DNA of 64,000 nucleotides, taken from contig NC_085003.1 in NCBI RefSeq assembly GCF_963854185.1, forward strand, positions 16,898,637 to 16,962,636, read 5' to 3'. The notes under the pieces were generated by a model. It searched no databases, was not told the origin of the DNA, and worked only from the letters and a program-made list of their open reading frames with translations. Within the stretch, counting starts at the first letter, position 1. Each line of letters begins with the position of its first letter. Shown here one piece after another: positions 31,863 to 64,000 of this stretch. Source of the DNA: Sardina pilchardus. Its lineage: Eukaryota; Chordata; Actinopteri; Clupeiformes; Clupeidae. The translations under genes and the position numbers were made by a program.

Positions 31863-34100
31863 TGATGCTAGCCTGCTGAGAAGCATGGCATGGTCGACTC
31901 TGTACCGTATCAAAAGCAGCTCATATCATTCACGGCCTTAAGTCTCTGTGCTATGCTGGAGGCAAAAACCAGACTGGACTGTAGCTGATCGAAAATGCTA
32001 TTGAGATTTACTGTAAGCATAGTTGTTTACAACTGAAGGATTTTACCAATAAAAGGGATGTTTGACATGGGTTGGTAGTTATTAGAACTTGAGGATTCAG
32101 GGTGCTCTTGAGTGGTTTCACAATAGCAGAGTTCAGCGTCTGAGGGAACTTGCCTATGCTGAGAGAGCAGTTCGAAGTGTGTTACCACACTTTCGGTCAA
32201 CTTCGGTCAACTCCATGAATATGCATTGATATAGCCCTTTCAGTAATGGTCTTCAGTATGACTGTGAGATTAATATTTTGAGATATAGGCCTACTGATTG
32301 TTGATTTTCATGAGCTGTGAATTGTAATCATTGAGATTAAAGCAAACAATGGCTTGAAATATATCACTTTATATGTTATAAATCTAGACTCTATGAAAGA
32401 TTCACCTTTTGAACTAATTTACAGAAAAAAAATCCAAGATATTCTAATTTGTTTTATATCTGTAATGTACATTTCCTGTCCTGAGATTGTTTCAATGAAT
32501 GAAACTCCAAAATGTCGTAAACTGCCTAGGTGATTGATTTCTATGAGTTGTAAAATAATATGTAATTCAGCACTTCTAAAAATTACAACTCCGGAAAAAT
32601 GGGCAGTAATTGTATGCTTTTATTGATGAAAAGATGAGATGCAAGTCAGGAAAACAAATTGTCTTTCTTGTCCATAAACTAGCTTTGGTGTGTGGCAGTA
32701 TTGGACAGACAGGGATTTGTACTAAATATAGCTCAACTCATGACATTGAAATGAGTAAATTAAGCAAATACATTGTGAATGAATGTTGCCCGTCATTTAA
32801 CTTGAGTTTATGAGTGTGTATGATGCCTTCTCTCCCCATCATCATATGATGCCCTCTCTCCCCATCATTGCATCTCTTGCCATATTTGTGGCATCCCAAT
32901 AGTGATGAAATGGGATTACATCACTGTTCTGGAGAAAGAGTAATTCACATTTTCAACATTTATTTTTGGCACAACGTTCTCAAAGCTAAACTCTTTTTTA
33001 GATGGTTAAAGGTTACTGTCACTTTTTGAAATATGTTTCAACAACAGGCTGATATATTAAAATGATTTTTTAAAAATATTTTTTAATATAGTATTATGAT
33101 CATGTGAAGGACAAGTTAACAGATCTCAGGTCTGGAACCCGAATAAGAGTTTGAGAGATTGTCTATCATCTTTCCAGTAAGGGTCCATTGTGAATATATG
33201 TTCTGACTATATTTTAATTAAGTTTTTTGTATTATTATTATTTAATTGTGTGCCGGCCTAATAACTTCACATCATACTGTATGTTACATATGTAAACATC
33301 ATGGCTGCCAAATCAACATCTGCATCGGATAATCATCGTTATTTATAATGTTATTTACAATGGACTCATGACGTCTTTACTTTCCATTAATCTATTTGAC
33401 ACATCCATCACCATTTAGGGGGCAAGATGTTTTCTGATGAAATATGAGACCAGAGAATGGTTGTGACTGGGCTGTCCCAACAGTCTGTGATGGGTGTCTT
33501 AAACATGACCATTGGCTAAATTTGCCTAAAAGTAAAAAGTCCGACCATGTGAAGGTCATTGAATGAGTACGTGCAGAGCAGAGTGAGTGGCCACTGTGCT
33601 CCCTTGTGTTGATGTAAAGTAGGCTTGGTCATTTGCATATGATGATACTGACGTCATCCATGTCGTCTGTGTGTGTGTGTATGTGGGTGTGTGTGTGTGT
33701 GTGTGCGCTTGTATGTGTGTTTCTCTGTATGTGTGTGCCTCTGTCTACGTGTACAGTATCGACCCATCCGGTGAATTTCCTCCATGAGATCAGATTCTCG
33801 TTTACACATACAGTACTGTGTTGATAAGCCCCTTATCATTAATCGAGAGGATGCCTGGAAAGCCCAAAGTGCCAGGGCACCCCCCCCCCCCCCCCCCCCA
33901 ACTCAGATGAGCCCTGCACCCTATAACACCCACCCACACACACTCACCCACACACGCACACACACAGACAGTGCTCTCATTGAACATTATTAACACAATC
34001 AGCTGGACAGCTGATTTGCAAAGGAAAATAACAAGGAGGAAATGCAGCTTGCCACTGCCGAAATAAACATCATGGTTACACTGCAACTATTTTTTTTTTC
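31863..34100. other. Non-genic stretch
   Basis: AT-rich DNA with no supported gene. Includes TG runs at about 33668-33735 and a poly-C run of about 18-20 at 33881-33899 followed by CA-rich sequence. Confidence 0.45.
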
Positions 34101-34113
34101 ATGTGGCTGTCAC

Positions 34114-34118
<5 letters not shown>

Positions 34119-34196
<78 letters not shown>
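34119..34196. repeat. (GT)n microsatellite
   Basis: A nearly perfect GT array about 1.1 kb upstream of the il12b-like start codon. GA-rich and GAGT tracts follow at about 34425-34610. Confidence 0.93.
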
Positions 34197-34202
<6 letters not shown>

Positions 34203-35182
34203 GTGAAAGAGTGAAAGAGTTTAATTGTGTAGGCTATGTATGTGTGAGGCTTATCACCTCTTACTCACTCTTATTTTGGTGCATGGGTGTGAAAAATGAA
34301 GGCCAGTGGGTTCCTCTAAGTTAATACGATGCTGCCTCTTCTATACTTTCCGTCAGTTTCGTTAAAATGCACATTTTGTTTTAACACTAGATGTGATAAA
34401 ACACTTCATGAAAGAGTTGTGGGGAGAGGAAAACAGAGAGAGGAAGTAAGAGAGACAGAACGACAGAGAGGATAGTGGAGCGAGAAAGAGGGAACAAGCC
34501 TTAACCGTAACCCCTGGTGCATGAACTCATTTATAACTCCTTATAAGTGAGTGTGAGTGAGTGAGTGAGTGAGTGAGTGTGTGTGAGTGAGAGTGAGAGA
34601 GAGAGAGAGATGATCCATAATTAAGAGACAACAGCCATCTATTTACCCACAGATAGAAGATGAGAGAAAACAGGGCGAGGTGCCTATATGCATATTCCCC
34701 CAGACTGTAGAAACGGTCCCCTGTGTGAGTACCCGAAACTGTGCTTTCTCAGAATTATTTCTTCCGGCCTCTCGAGTGTGTAGGTGTAGGCTACACGTCA
34801 AATATAAAGAGTGGTCCGCAGCGCCATGGACTATATCTGCAAGAGGCTTTTACGCGTCAAAACAAGAAAGAGAAGGTGGGTACTCTGAAAACATTTTAAC
34901 ACTACACTACATTTTAACACTACAACTTTAGAGTTGTAGCCTACGTCTCTATCTACTTTAATTGACAGAGCTGTGATGCCATTGATTAGGCTATTCGGAT
35001 TATCGATATTGATCTACAGAGTGGCAAGACTTTTCAACAATATTTTTCCATTAAGCTTCAACTTCAGTTTTGGATTAAGATATTCTAAATATAATATGAG
35101 GGGAAATTATCAGCTAATTAGCTATGCCAAAATGTTCTAATTTCGATTGACATTGCTTTCGTTGCTCTGTTTTTCTATCTAG

Positions 35183-35235
35183 ATTACATAAAACACCCGT
35201 GAGACCGAAATCGTGTTTTGTACCTCAAGTGGATA
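35183..35235 (+). other. il12b: 5' UTR of the il12b-like gene
   Basis: A good acceptor (TTTTCTATCTAG) ends at 35182 and leads through a 53-base leader to the ATG at 35236. It implies an upstream non-coding exon. A possible donor, GAAG|GTGGGT, lies near 34875, but this is weak. Confidence 0.45.
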
Positions 35236-38880
<3,645 letters not shown>

Positions 38881-39048
38881 CGCTAGTCTCTCCATCTTTT
38901 CCTCTCTACCTTTTCCTTTGTATCCCTCTCTCTCTCTCTGTCTGTCTGTCTCTGTCTTCTCTCTCTTTGTCTTCTCTCCATCTCTCTCTCTCTCTGTCAC
39001 TCACGCTCTGTCTTCGCCTTCAGGCTCTGCTCATTCACATCAATGTGT

Positions 39049-39120
39049 ATATTTTTATTTATGTATGTATTTATTTATTTATTTATTGTCACACAGTGCA
39101 TCTGTGCTGATTTATTTATG
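39049..39120 (+). promoter_or_regulatory. il12b: AU-rich element in the il12b 3' UTR
   Basis: Overlapping ATTTA pentamers (TATTTATTTATTTATTTATT and, after a gap, GATTTATTTATG), 170 bases after the stop codon. Clusters of this kind are the destabilising class II AREs of cytokine messages. A variant polyadenylation signal ATTAAA follows at 39199-39204, so the element lies inside the likely 3' UTR. Confidence 0.65.
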
Positions 39121-39198
39121 TGTTTATGTGTTTGTGGATTTGTGAATACATTTTCCACATTTGGTCCTGTGTTGTCTATTTGTGTTTCACTCTTTTCT

Positions 39199-39204
39199 AT
39201 TAAA
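39199..39204 (+). terminator. il12b: Possible il12b polyadenylation signal
   Basis: ATTAAA about 320 bases after the stop codon and just downstream of the AU-rich element. It is the best candidate I see, though weak in isolation. Confidence 0.4.
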
Positions 39205-40811
39205 ATCTTCATTCATATGTCTGTTTCTCTATTGTTTGTCTGTTTGTTTGTTTGTCTGTCTGTCTGTTCAAGTGATGATGATGCTTATGTTTACAGTGCA
39301 TGTCTGTGTGCACATTTGAAAATGAGAATTGGAGGTCCTTTTCTGTATGGACAGATGAAACCACAATGTACTTGAAAATACTACTTGAGAAGAGAGAGAG
39401 AAAGAGAGAGAGAGAGAGACAGAGAGAGAGAGAGAGGAAGTGAATGAGTTGGTATGCATCTGCTAGAGTCTGATTACTTCTCTTCCACAGAGGAGGAAGT
39501 ATTCCATAGTACACTTTCTAGACAAGGTTTCACTCATGCTGACTACTCACATTCATGAATGAAATTTAATTTAATTAAAAATGAAAGTCTTTATTTAAGC
39601 CTTGCATATAGACCATAATGCATGATGAGTAGTTGTCATATTGTATGAAGGTAATTTATGCAAGTGTAGCTGGTCTCAGTGCAGACACCCCAATCCCATT
39701 TGGGTTTAATTTCAGGTCTGTTCTATCCAATATGCATGGAAATGGATTTGACCAGTGCAGTTCTGAGTGGCCGTACATCACTAGTGGCAGTTTCTTCATA
39801 CAGTAGTCATCAGTCCAAAAAGGCCCCTATTCAATAATCACAACAGGTTGAGTCTGGCACATTGGGTCCTCTACTATCAGCAAAACCCAAATGCAACCAT
39901 GAGCAGTGGGCTTCCACACCTTTAACCCTATCCCAGTCTCCACTTGCTTATTAAGCCACTTGTCTCAAAAGAACACAGGATCGAGCATCTCATTCGACAG
40001 GCCACAGTGCCGTCCATTTTATCTTGGACCACTGGTGTTTACTGTGGGAATCCCCTACATTCCTCTGGAGAAACTGAGCTGGGAGAATCACAGCTTTTGC
40101 AAGTTTCTCAGGAATACATTTAGTATGTTATGGCCAGGGACTGAAAACAGAATGATTTGCATTTCGGTTCGCAGAAGCATTATTATTTCTGTTCCCACTC
40201 CAGTATTCCATGGCCTTCTCCTCTAAATGGTAACTGTACTTTCCAAGCACGTCGACATTTCAATGTTCAACTTAATTGAAAATAAGTAAGAAAGTCATTT
40301 GTCTCTGATAGCCTATGTTATTTCACACAATGTTTCAGTCATTTTGGTTACATATTTCATCAACTCATTGAAGGCTTGGCCTTTTAAACAGGGGAGACAC
40401 TGACAGATACAAATCTGACTAAATTCATCCTATAAGGAGTCTGGGGAACACTGCAGGTGAAGCCCCTTTCAACCTTTGATATGTTGCGGAACATCAGCCG
40501 TGAAATTTCTATGTGACAGGCATAGACATGGTCTCAAAAGCAAAAGGCATGGCGTCAGTCGAAATATGCTAGTGTCATTAGGAATGCTCGATCCAGTGTT
40601 CTATAGATCATCATCCAAAACCAACAAAGGCTCATGTCCATAATGACATGTCACAGGTCATAGATCAGGTTGTGTGAGATGAACAGTCTCAACACTACTC
40701 TTATTCCATTTTTGGGGGGTCAGAATGAATACAAATTTGATGCAACACATTTTTTTCTGAATAGAGCCATCAACAATTGATGGTCTTAATGCTTGACATA
40801 ATACAAACATA
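39205..40811. other. Intergenic, no gene recognised
   Basis: AT-rich sequence with GA tracts (about 39389-39438) and no coding frame or RNA gene that I can support. Confidence 0.45.
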
Positions 40812-41604
40812 CGCTATATTGGGTTAAGGGTCACTTGACTTAACTCGCATATGAACATAATGACATTGATCCACCCTTAGCAGCTATAACAGCTTCAAGT
40901 CATCTGGGAAGGCTTTCCACAAGGTTTAGATGTGTGTTCATGGGAATTTGTGACCATTCTTCCAGAAGCGTATTTGTCGGGTCACACACAGATGTTGGAT
41001 GAGACTGGCTGTCAGTCTCCGCTCTCTTCATCCCAAAGGTGTTCTATTGGGTTGAGGTCAAGACGGTCGTCCATGGACCTTGCTTTATGCACTGGTGCAC
41101 AGTCATATTGGAACAGGAAGTGGCCATCCCCAAACTGTTGGAAGCATGGAGTTGTCCAAAATATCTTGGTTAATGCTGAAGCTTTCAGAGTTCCTTTCAC
41201 TGGAGCTAAGGGGCCAAGCCCAGTTCAGGGATGCCCCCTTCTCCCCTTCCTGTTCCAACATGACTGTGTGCACCAGTGAACACAAAGCAAGGTCCATAAA
41301 GATATGGATGACAAGAGTTTGGTGTGGATAAACTTGACTGACCCGTAAAGAGGTCAGCGTGCTCCTCGTCCATCATCAGCGTGTGACTTCAGCATGTGAC
41401 TCCAGCGTGTGAAGAATGGTTGAAAATTCCCATGACCACCACACTCCTAAACCTGGTGGAAAGCCTTCTCAGAAGAGTTGAATCTGTTACACTGTAACTG
41501 CAAAGAGTGGGCCGACTTCATATTAAACACTATTAAGAACGGGATGTCACTTAAGTTCATATGCAAGTCAAGGCAGGTGACCCAATACTTTTGGCAATAT
41601 AGTG
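40812..41604. mobile_element. Tc1-like element, 793 bases, degraded
   Basis: Flanked by TA on both sides (40810-40811 and 41605-41606). The right end read inward is CACTATATTGCCAAAAGTAT. The left end CGCTATATTG has lost part of the repeat. Both ends share GGGTCAC(C/T)TG...CATATGAAC further in. Inside are broken transposase pieces on the minus strand (DLNPIEHLWDE; FQYDCAPVHKARSM on another frame). The copy cannot encode a full transposase. Confidence 0.82.
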
Positions 41605-41606
41605 TA

Positions 41607-41947
41607 TGACTCATGTCTACTTTAGGTGATTATGTTAGGAGTTATTATTGCTAATTCTAAAAAGATATATAAAGTAATTTGACACTAAATATTTTCTCAC
41701 AGTGAGTGAACATTGTTTTGGTAGAACAGAGCATATTTTTATGGTATAACATAATACTATTACAATCACTTATTACACTGGGTAAGCTAAAGTTCTTGTT
41801 TTAAATCTAAGCAATTCACAGTTAATATGTGACAAGAATGTACATGTGGCTTAGCTGATCTGGTAACAGCTGAGAGGCTATGAATACACAAAGAACGGGT
41901 ATGGCCATTTCTCATCATTCCCAAGAGAATGCACTTTTCTCCAAACA

Positions 41948-41994
<47 letters not shown>

Positions 41995-43973
41995 TTTCTC
42001 TCTCACACACACACACGCCCATTCCCCAAACATTCAGTCATGGTCCCCTTATTTTTCTAGGTTATGAAGAAGAAAGGAAAGAGAACAAAAAATGGAGAGA
42101 ATAAGAAAAACAAGAGAAAGCAGGGCAGAAGGAATGGAGGAAAAAAGAAGGCAGGAACGCGGGCTGAAAAGGGGGGAAACCCGGGTCTTCCCATGTCTTT
42201 GTGACTGGACACACCGTCTACCTGAGCTGATTGCTTTACTCTGGACCTGCTACTGGCCGGTGTGTGTTATTATACACCATGGCAGAATATGCGACTAGGC
42301 CAGTGTGCAGTTGCCGGAAAAGTTGTGGGTTTAATTCCTGACTTCCACCCATGTGAGTTGCTCTGAACCTTTGTAATATAATTGACATAAGTTGCTTCCG
42401 AAAAGTGTTTTCTAAATGAATAAATGTAATGCACTGTAATGATAATAATAAAAAAAAATCACATTGCATCAATAACACCTCTGAATCACTCTTTATTTTA
42501 GAATTCAAATAAATGAGGAAGTCTAGTCATTTGTCTAGAGTCACAGCATTTGTGGTGTTGAGATGTTACTGGGCAGGGCTCAGAATATCCATCGGTGGTT
42601 TCTGCATTTTAAGGCCTACATCTAGTCACGAAGAAGCTTGCCCATGAAACGTCTAGTCAGAATTGTTGTCAGTACATTCAGATACAAGATGCGTTAATAG
42701 GAGTGGGTCTACTGTATGTCGCCTCTGCCCCATGTTTCCTGTATATTACTCCCTGTTCCCTCTGATCAGTGTGTCTGTAATGAGGTCATGTGTTCTCTAT
42801 TGTTTTTTTTTTCTATCTACCTCTCTCTGTCCATTATTGTCAATCTACTTCTCTCTCTATGTCCGTTATCATGAGCACTGCGGAATAATATAAAAACAGT
42901 CCATGGAAGATCTGTCAAATTGCCTGTGTGCCACAAAAGGCACAAGTTCTAATATCTCAGAACCCCACATAGACATTCACACAAGGCAGTTTGGAATGAG
43001 CTGAGGAGGAAGTGGCTCTCTATATGCTGCGAAGGGGTCATATTTGTGACAATGTGTAAATAAATACACATAGTGCACATAGTTGAGTAGATTAAGAAAG
43101 TGTCATCCTAGGAATGTGAGGTCTGACAAACAAGCAGGTTAAGAGTCAACATCTGATATTTATCGATAGCCAAGGTCAAGGCTGTGACACACACGTGAGA
43201 TACAGTATACAAACCCAAAACAGAGGCAGTAGGTGGAAGTTTTATCCTTTATTCACCATCAGTGACACATTACGTTTCTGTGACATCAGAACATCTGGGG
43301 AGGCGAGTCTGCCCGAGGGACACACACACACATACCCCAATATCTCTTCTCCTACGACACTAACCGCTAACGACGCTATGCAAGGCTAACTGTTCGGTCT
43401 CCCAGGGGGTGAGTCTGCACTTACGAACAGAGCGAGAGCGAGGGAGAGAGAGAGAGAGATACATTTGGTAACTGCATTGGAAGGATAAATTCATTCCCAA
43501 TTCCCTGGAGTTGTCCAGTTTTGATAGTTTATCTGTTTTTGTCATTAGATTAACATTTACAGTCTCGTGATTAAGATTATACAATTGACACTGAAAGTAA
43601 AAAAAAATAAAATAAACAAAACAAAGCAAAGCAAACAAAAAAAAGAACTCAGGTCAAACCAATTAGAATTCAGAACATACCTATACATTGCAAAAGAGGA
43701 CAAATGGAAAAAAAAACAAAAAAAACAAACACAACAGAGAAAACAGTCATGTCACCCCAGCATTGTCCTCAGATGCTCGGATTACATTTTCAGAAGCTCT
43801 CCTCTCCTCACACACTCAACCCCCCGTTTTTCTCCTCTCACAACAAACACACATTTACAGAGAGCAGGAGGGACCCTTAGCACCCAGAAGGTTCTCACAT
43901 AGTGCCATACATCTCAGGAATTAGACAGAATCGTGTGAGTGTGTGTGTGTGTGTGTGGGTGCGTGCGTGCGTG

Positions 43974-44018
<45 letters not shown>

Positions 44019-44350
44019 TGATGGTGGTATCGGGGGGTGCGTTGTTGATCAAATGGCTTCAGTAAAGGAACAGGTGATCTTCCAAATGAGCAAGAATGCA
44101 AGCATGCATGCGCATGTTTAGTGCATATGGGAAGAGGTTAGGTGGGAAGGGGCGGAGGGGAGTGCAGTGGCAGCATCCCCTCCAGCTGTCAGTCAGGAGA
44201 AAGTTAACCAATCATGTGTGAGGACAGTGGTCTAGGAGAGCAATGGGCAGTGCAGTAGGAGTGCCGTCTTTGGGACTAATCACCTTTTCATCCTCGAAAG
44301 CCTTCAAGCAGACACACGCCAGCTAGCTGCCTTTCTACACACACACACAC

Positions 44351-44421
<71 letters not shown>

Positions 44422-44606
44422 ATGACAGAGCTGGTACAGTACTGTCCATTGCAGCGCTAAGACGCCTCAAAGCAGATACAAAACAGAAAAATTAACGATA
44501 AAAATAAAGACAGTACTGATCTTCAGACGCGCTCACTGTCTCACTCAGACACACAGACATGGACACACACACACACACAGACACAGAGAGAGAGTCAGAT
44601 GCGCGC
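41607..44606. other. Intergenic region and probable fkbp4 3' UTR
   Basis: No coding exon recognised. CA and TG arrays lie at about 41955-42015 and 43935-44017. The stretch 42230-42400 resembles a degenerate tRNA-SINE (GTGTGCAGTTGCCGGAAAAG, GGGTTTAATTCCTGAC). TTTATT near 43245 (AATAAA on the minus strand) could end the fkbp4 transcript. Confidence 0.45.
44338..44418. repeat. (CA)n/(CAGA)n compound microsatellite
   Basis: CA, then CAGA units, then CA again, in the presumed 3' UTR of fkbp4. Confidence 0.9.
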
Positions 44607-55818
<11,212 letters not shown>

Positions 55819-56834
55819 ATTTGGTATATTGAGAGCAGCACCACAAAAGAACACTGATCAGTGACGGCTAATGCTAGTCTGGGAGCTAAACGTCTTGTCC
55901 TAAAGACGAGTCTGGTTATGCTATCCCTATATTATTGGAAGATTAGCAGGGAGATATAATTAATGGAGACAGCTCGATAGTTCCTGTTGTCTCTGTACTA
56001 CAAAGATGAAGTACACTTGTGTTGTTCCTACAAGCTTGCGCTAGCGCACGTTGTCAAGTGCTCTGCTTGACAGTAGGAGGGTTGCTAACTGAAGCGCACG
56101 CCAGAGACGCTGCAGACTTAGCAGATGGGGAGGAAGGGCACCGAACTTTCCAGAGAGAAGCCCAGGAGGGGAGCAAGTATCTAGAATTTCTCTGGTACCA
56201 CCTCGGATGCAGGATTTTCGAGACACCCTCAAGAACGTTGCAGTGTACAAGAAAATCGAAGATACATATTCAAGATACAATATTTTTGAATTGAATACGA
56301 CATTATTCTACATGTATGCATGTGTTAAGTGTATACAATGGACGATTGTCTTCACGTTAAATCTTTTGAAATGAAATTATTTCGAATAGCGTGCGTCTGT
56401 TTACATTTTCTATCACAGTCAAACAAATGCATACGGTCCCTAGACTGTCTCCCAGCCCTCTTTGCTCTCATTGGCCAAACTCTCAGCTTGGCGCGTATGT
56501 CGAAGGAAGTGAGTTTCCTAATGAAAATAGTTCTGAGGCAAGTCCCCTGGAATCATCTTTTTTCCGAGACATTTAGACGTATTTTCCAGACAGTTTTGGT
56601 TTAGCCACAAGACCTGCAAGTATATCCTTTCTTGTCAATTTTATGAAAGCTGTTGTATTGTACTCCCCTGCCGAATCGATCGACACACGTCTTTGATAGC
56701 CTTCGATAACCTAACGTTAGGTGTTTAGATTGTGACAGACACCTAGCAGGTGGGGTAAATCTGTGGAATAGGTTTGCATGGACGTGTAAACTAACTTACA
56801 ATAAATAGCCTACGCTACTGTCTGACTGTAGGCT
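55819..56834. promoter_or_regulatory. Shared fkbp4/ddx11 divergent promoter region
   Basis: The two start codons are about 1 kb apart on opposite strands, with no other gene between. The interval must contain both promoters and 5' UTRs. CG-containing stretches (about 56030-56110 and 56480-56500) are the likely core. I do not see a TATA box that decides a start. Confidence 0.55.

Positions 56835-64000
<7,166 letters not shown>

Overview
The window is vertebrate nuclear DNA, almost certainly from a teleost fish. Genes are split into short coding exons with GT-AG introns. The proteins are vertebrate families, and the interspersed DNA is typical of fish genomes: very long (CA/TG)n runs, tRNA-derived SINEs, a degraded LINE reverse transcriptase, a Tc1-like element, hAT-like elements and many short inverted-repeat elements. 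The species cannot be fixed from the sequence alone. I reconstructed exons by hand from splice sites, reading-frame phase and family knowledge; no search or alignment was run.

Layout. 466-1953 (+) is the last coding exon of an unrecognised gene with an acidic, disordered C-terminus. 5774-9235 (-) is calumenin, a six-EF-hand protein of the secretory pathway ending in HDEF, with a 5' non-coding exon near 10.1 kb. 11978-16264 (-) is utp15, a WD40 protein of the small-subunit processome, in 12 coding exons. About 20-21 kb holds a minisatellite cut by a SINE. 21078-24597 (-) is an unrecognised 15-exon gene of about 592 residues. About 24.6-35.2 kb has no gene I can support. It holds a 2 kb hAT-like element, foldback elements and a LINE remnant. 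35236-38880 (+) is an il12b-like (IL-12/IL-23 p40) gene with an AU-rich 3' region; one intron carries the 3' end of a LINE with a restriction-like endonuclease. 38.9-44.6 kb is non-coding with a Tc1-like element. 44607-55818 (-) is fkbp4. 56835 to the right edge (+) is the 5' part of ddx11; 15 exons are visible and the gene runs off the window.

The genes do not form one pathway. calu is a luminal chaperone-type protein, utp15 works in the nucleolus, fkbp4 is a cytosolic HSP90 co-chaperone, ddx11 is a nuclear Fe-S helicase and il12b is a secreted immune subunit. fkbp4 and ddx11 lie head to head with about 1 kb between start codons. The most rewarding unexplained material is (i) the unknown 15-exon gene, (ii) three palindromic elements sharing outer ends but not inner arms, (iii) an inverted-repeat element whose pre-insertion site survives in a second copy of its host repeat in this same window, and (iv) giant dinucleotide runs that directly form or abut splice sites.
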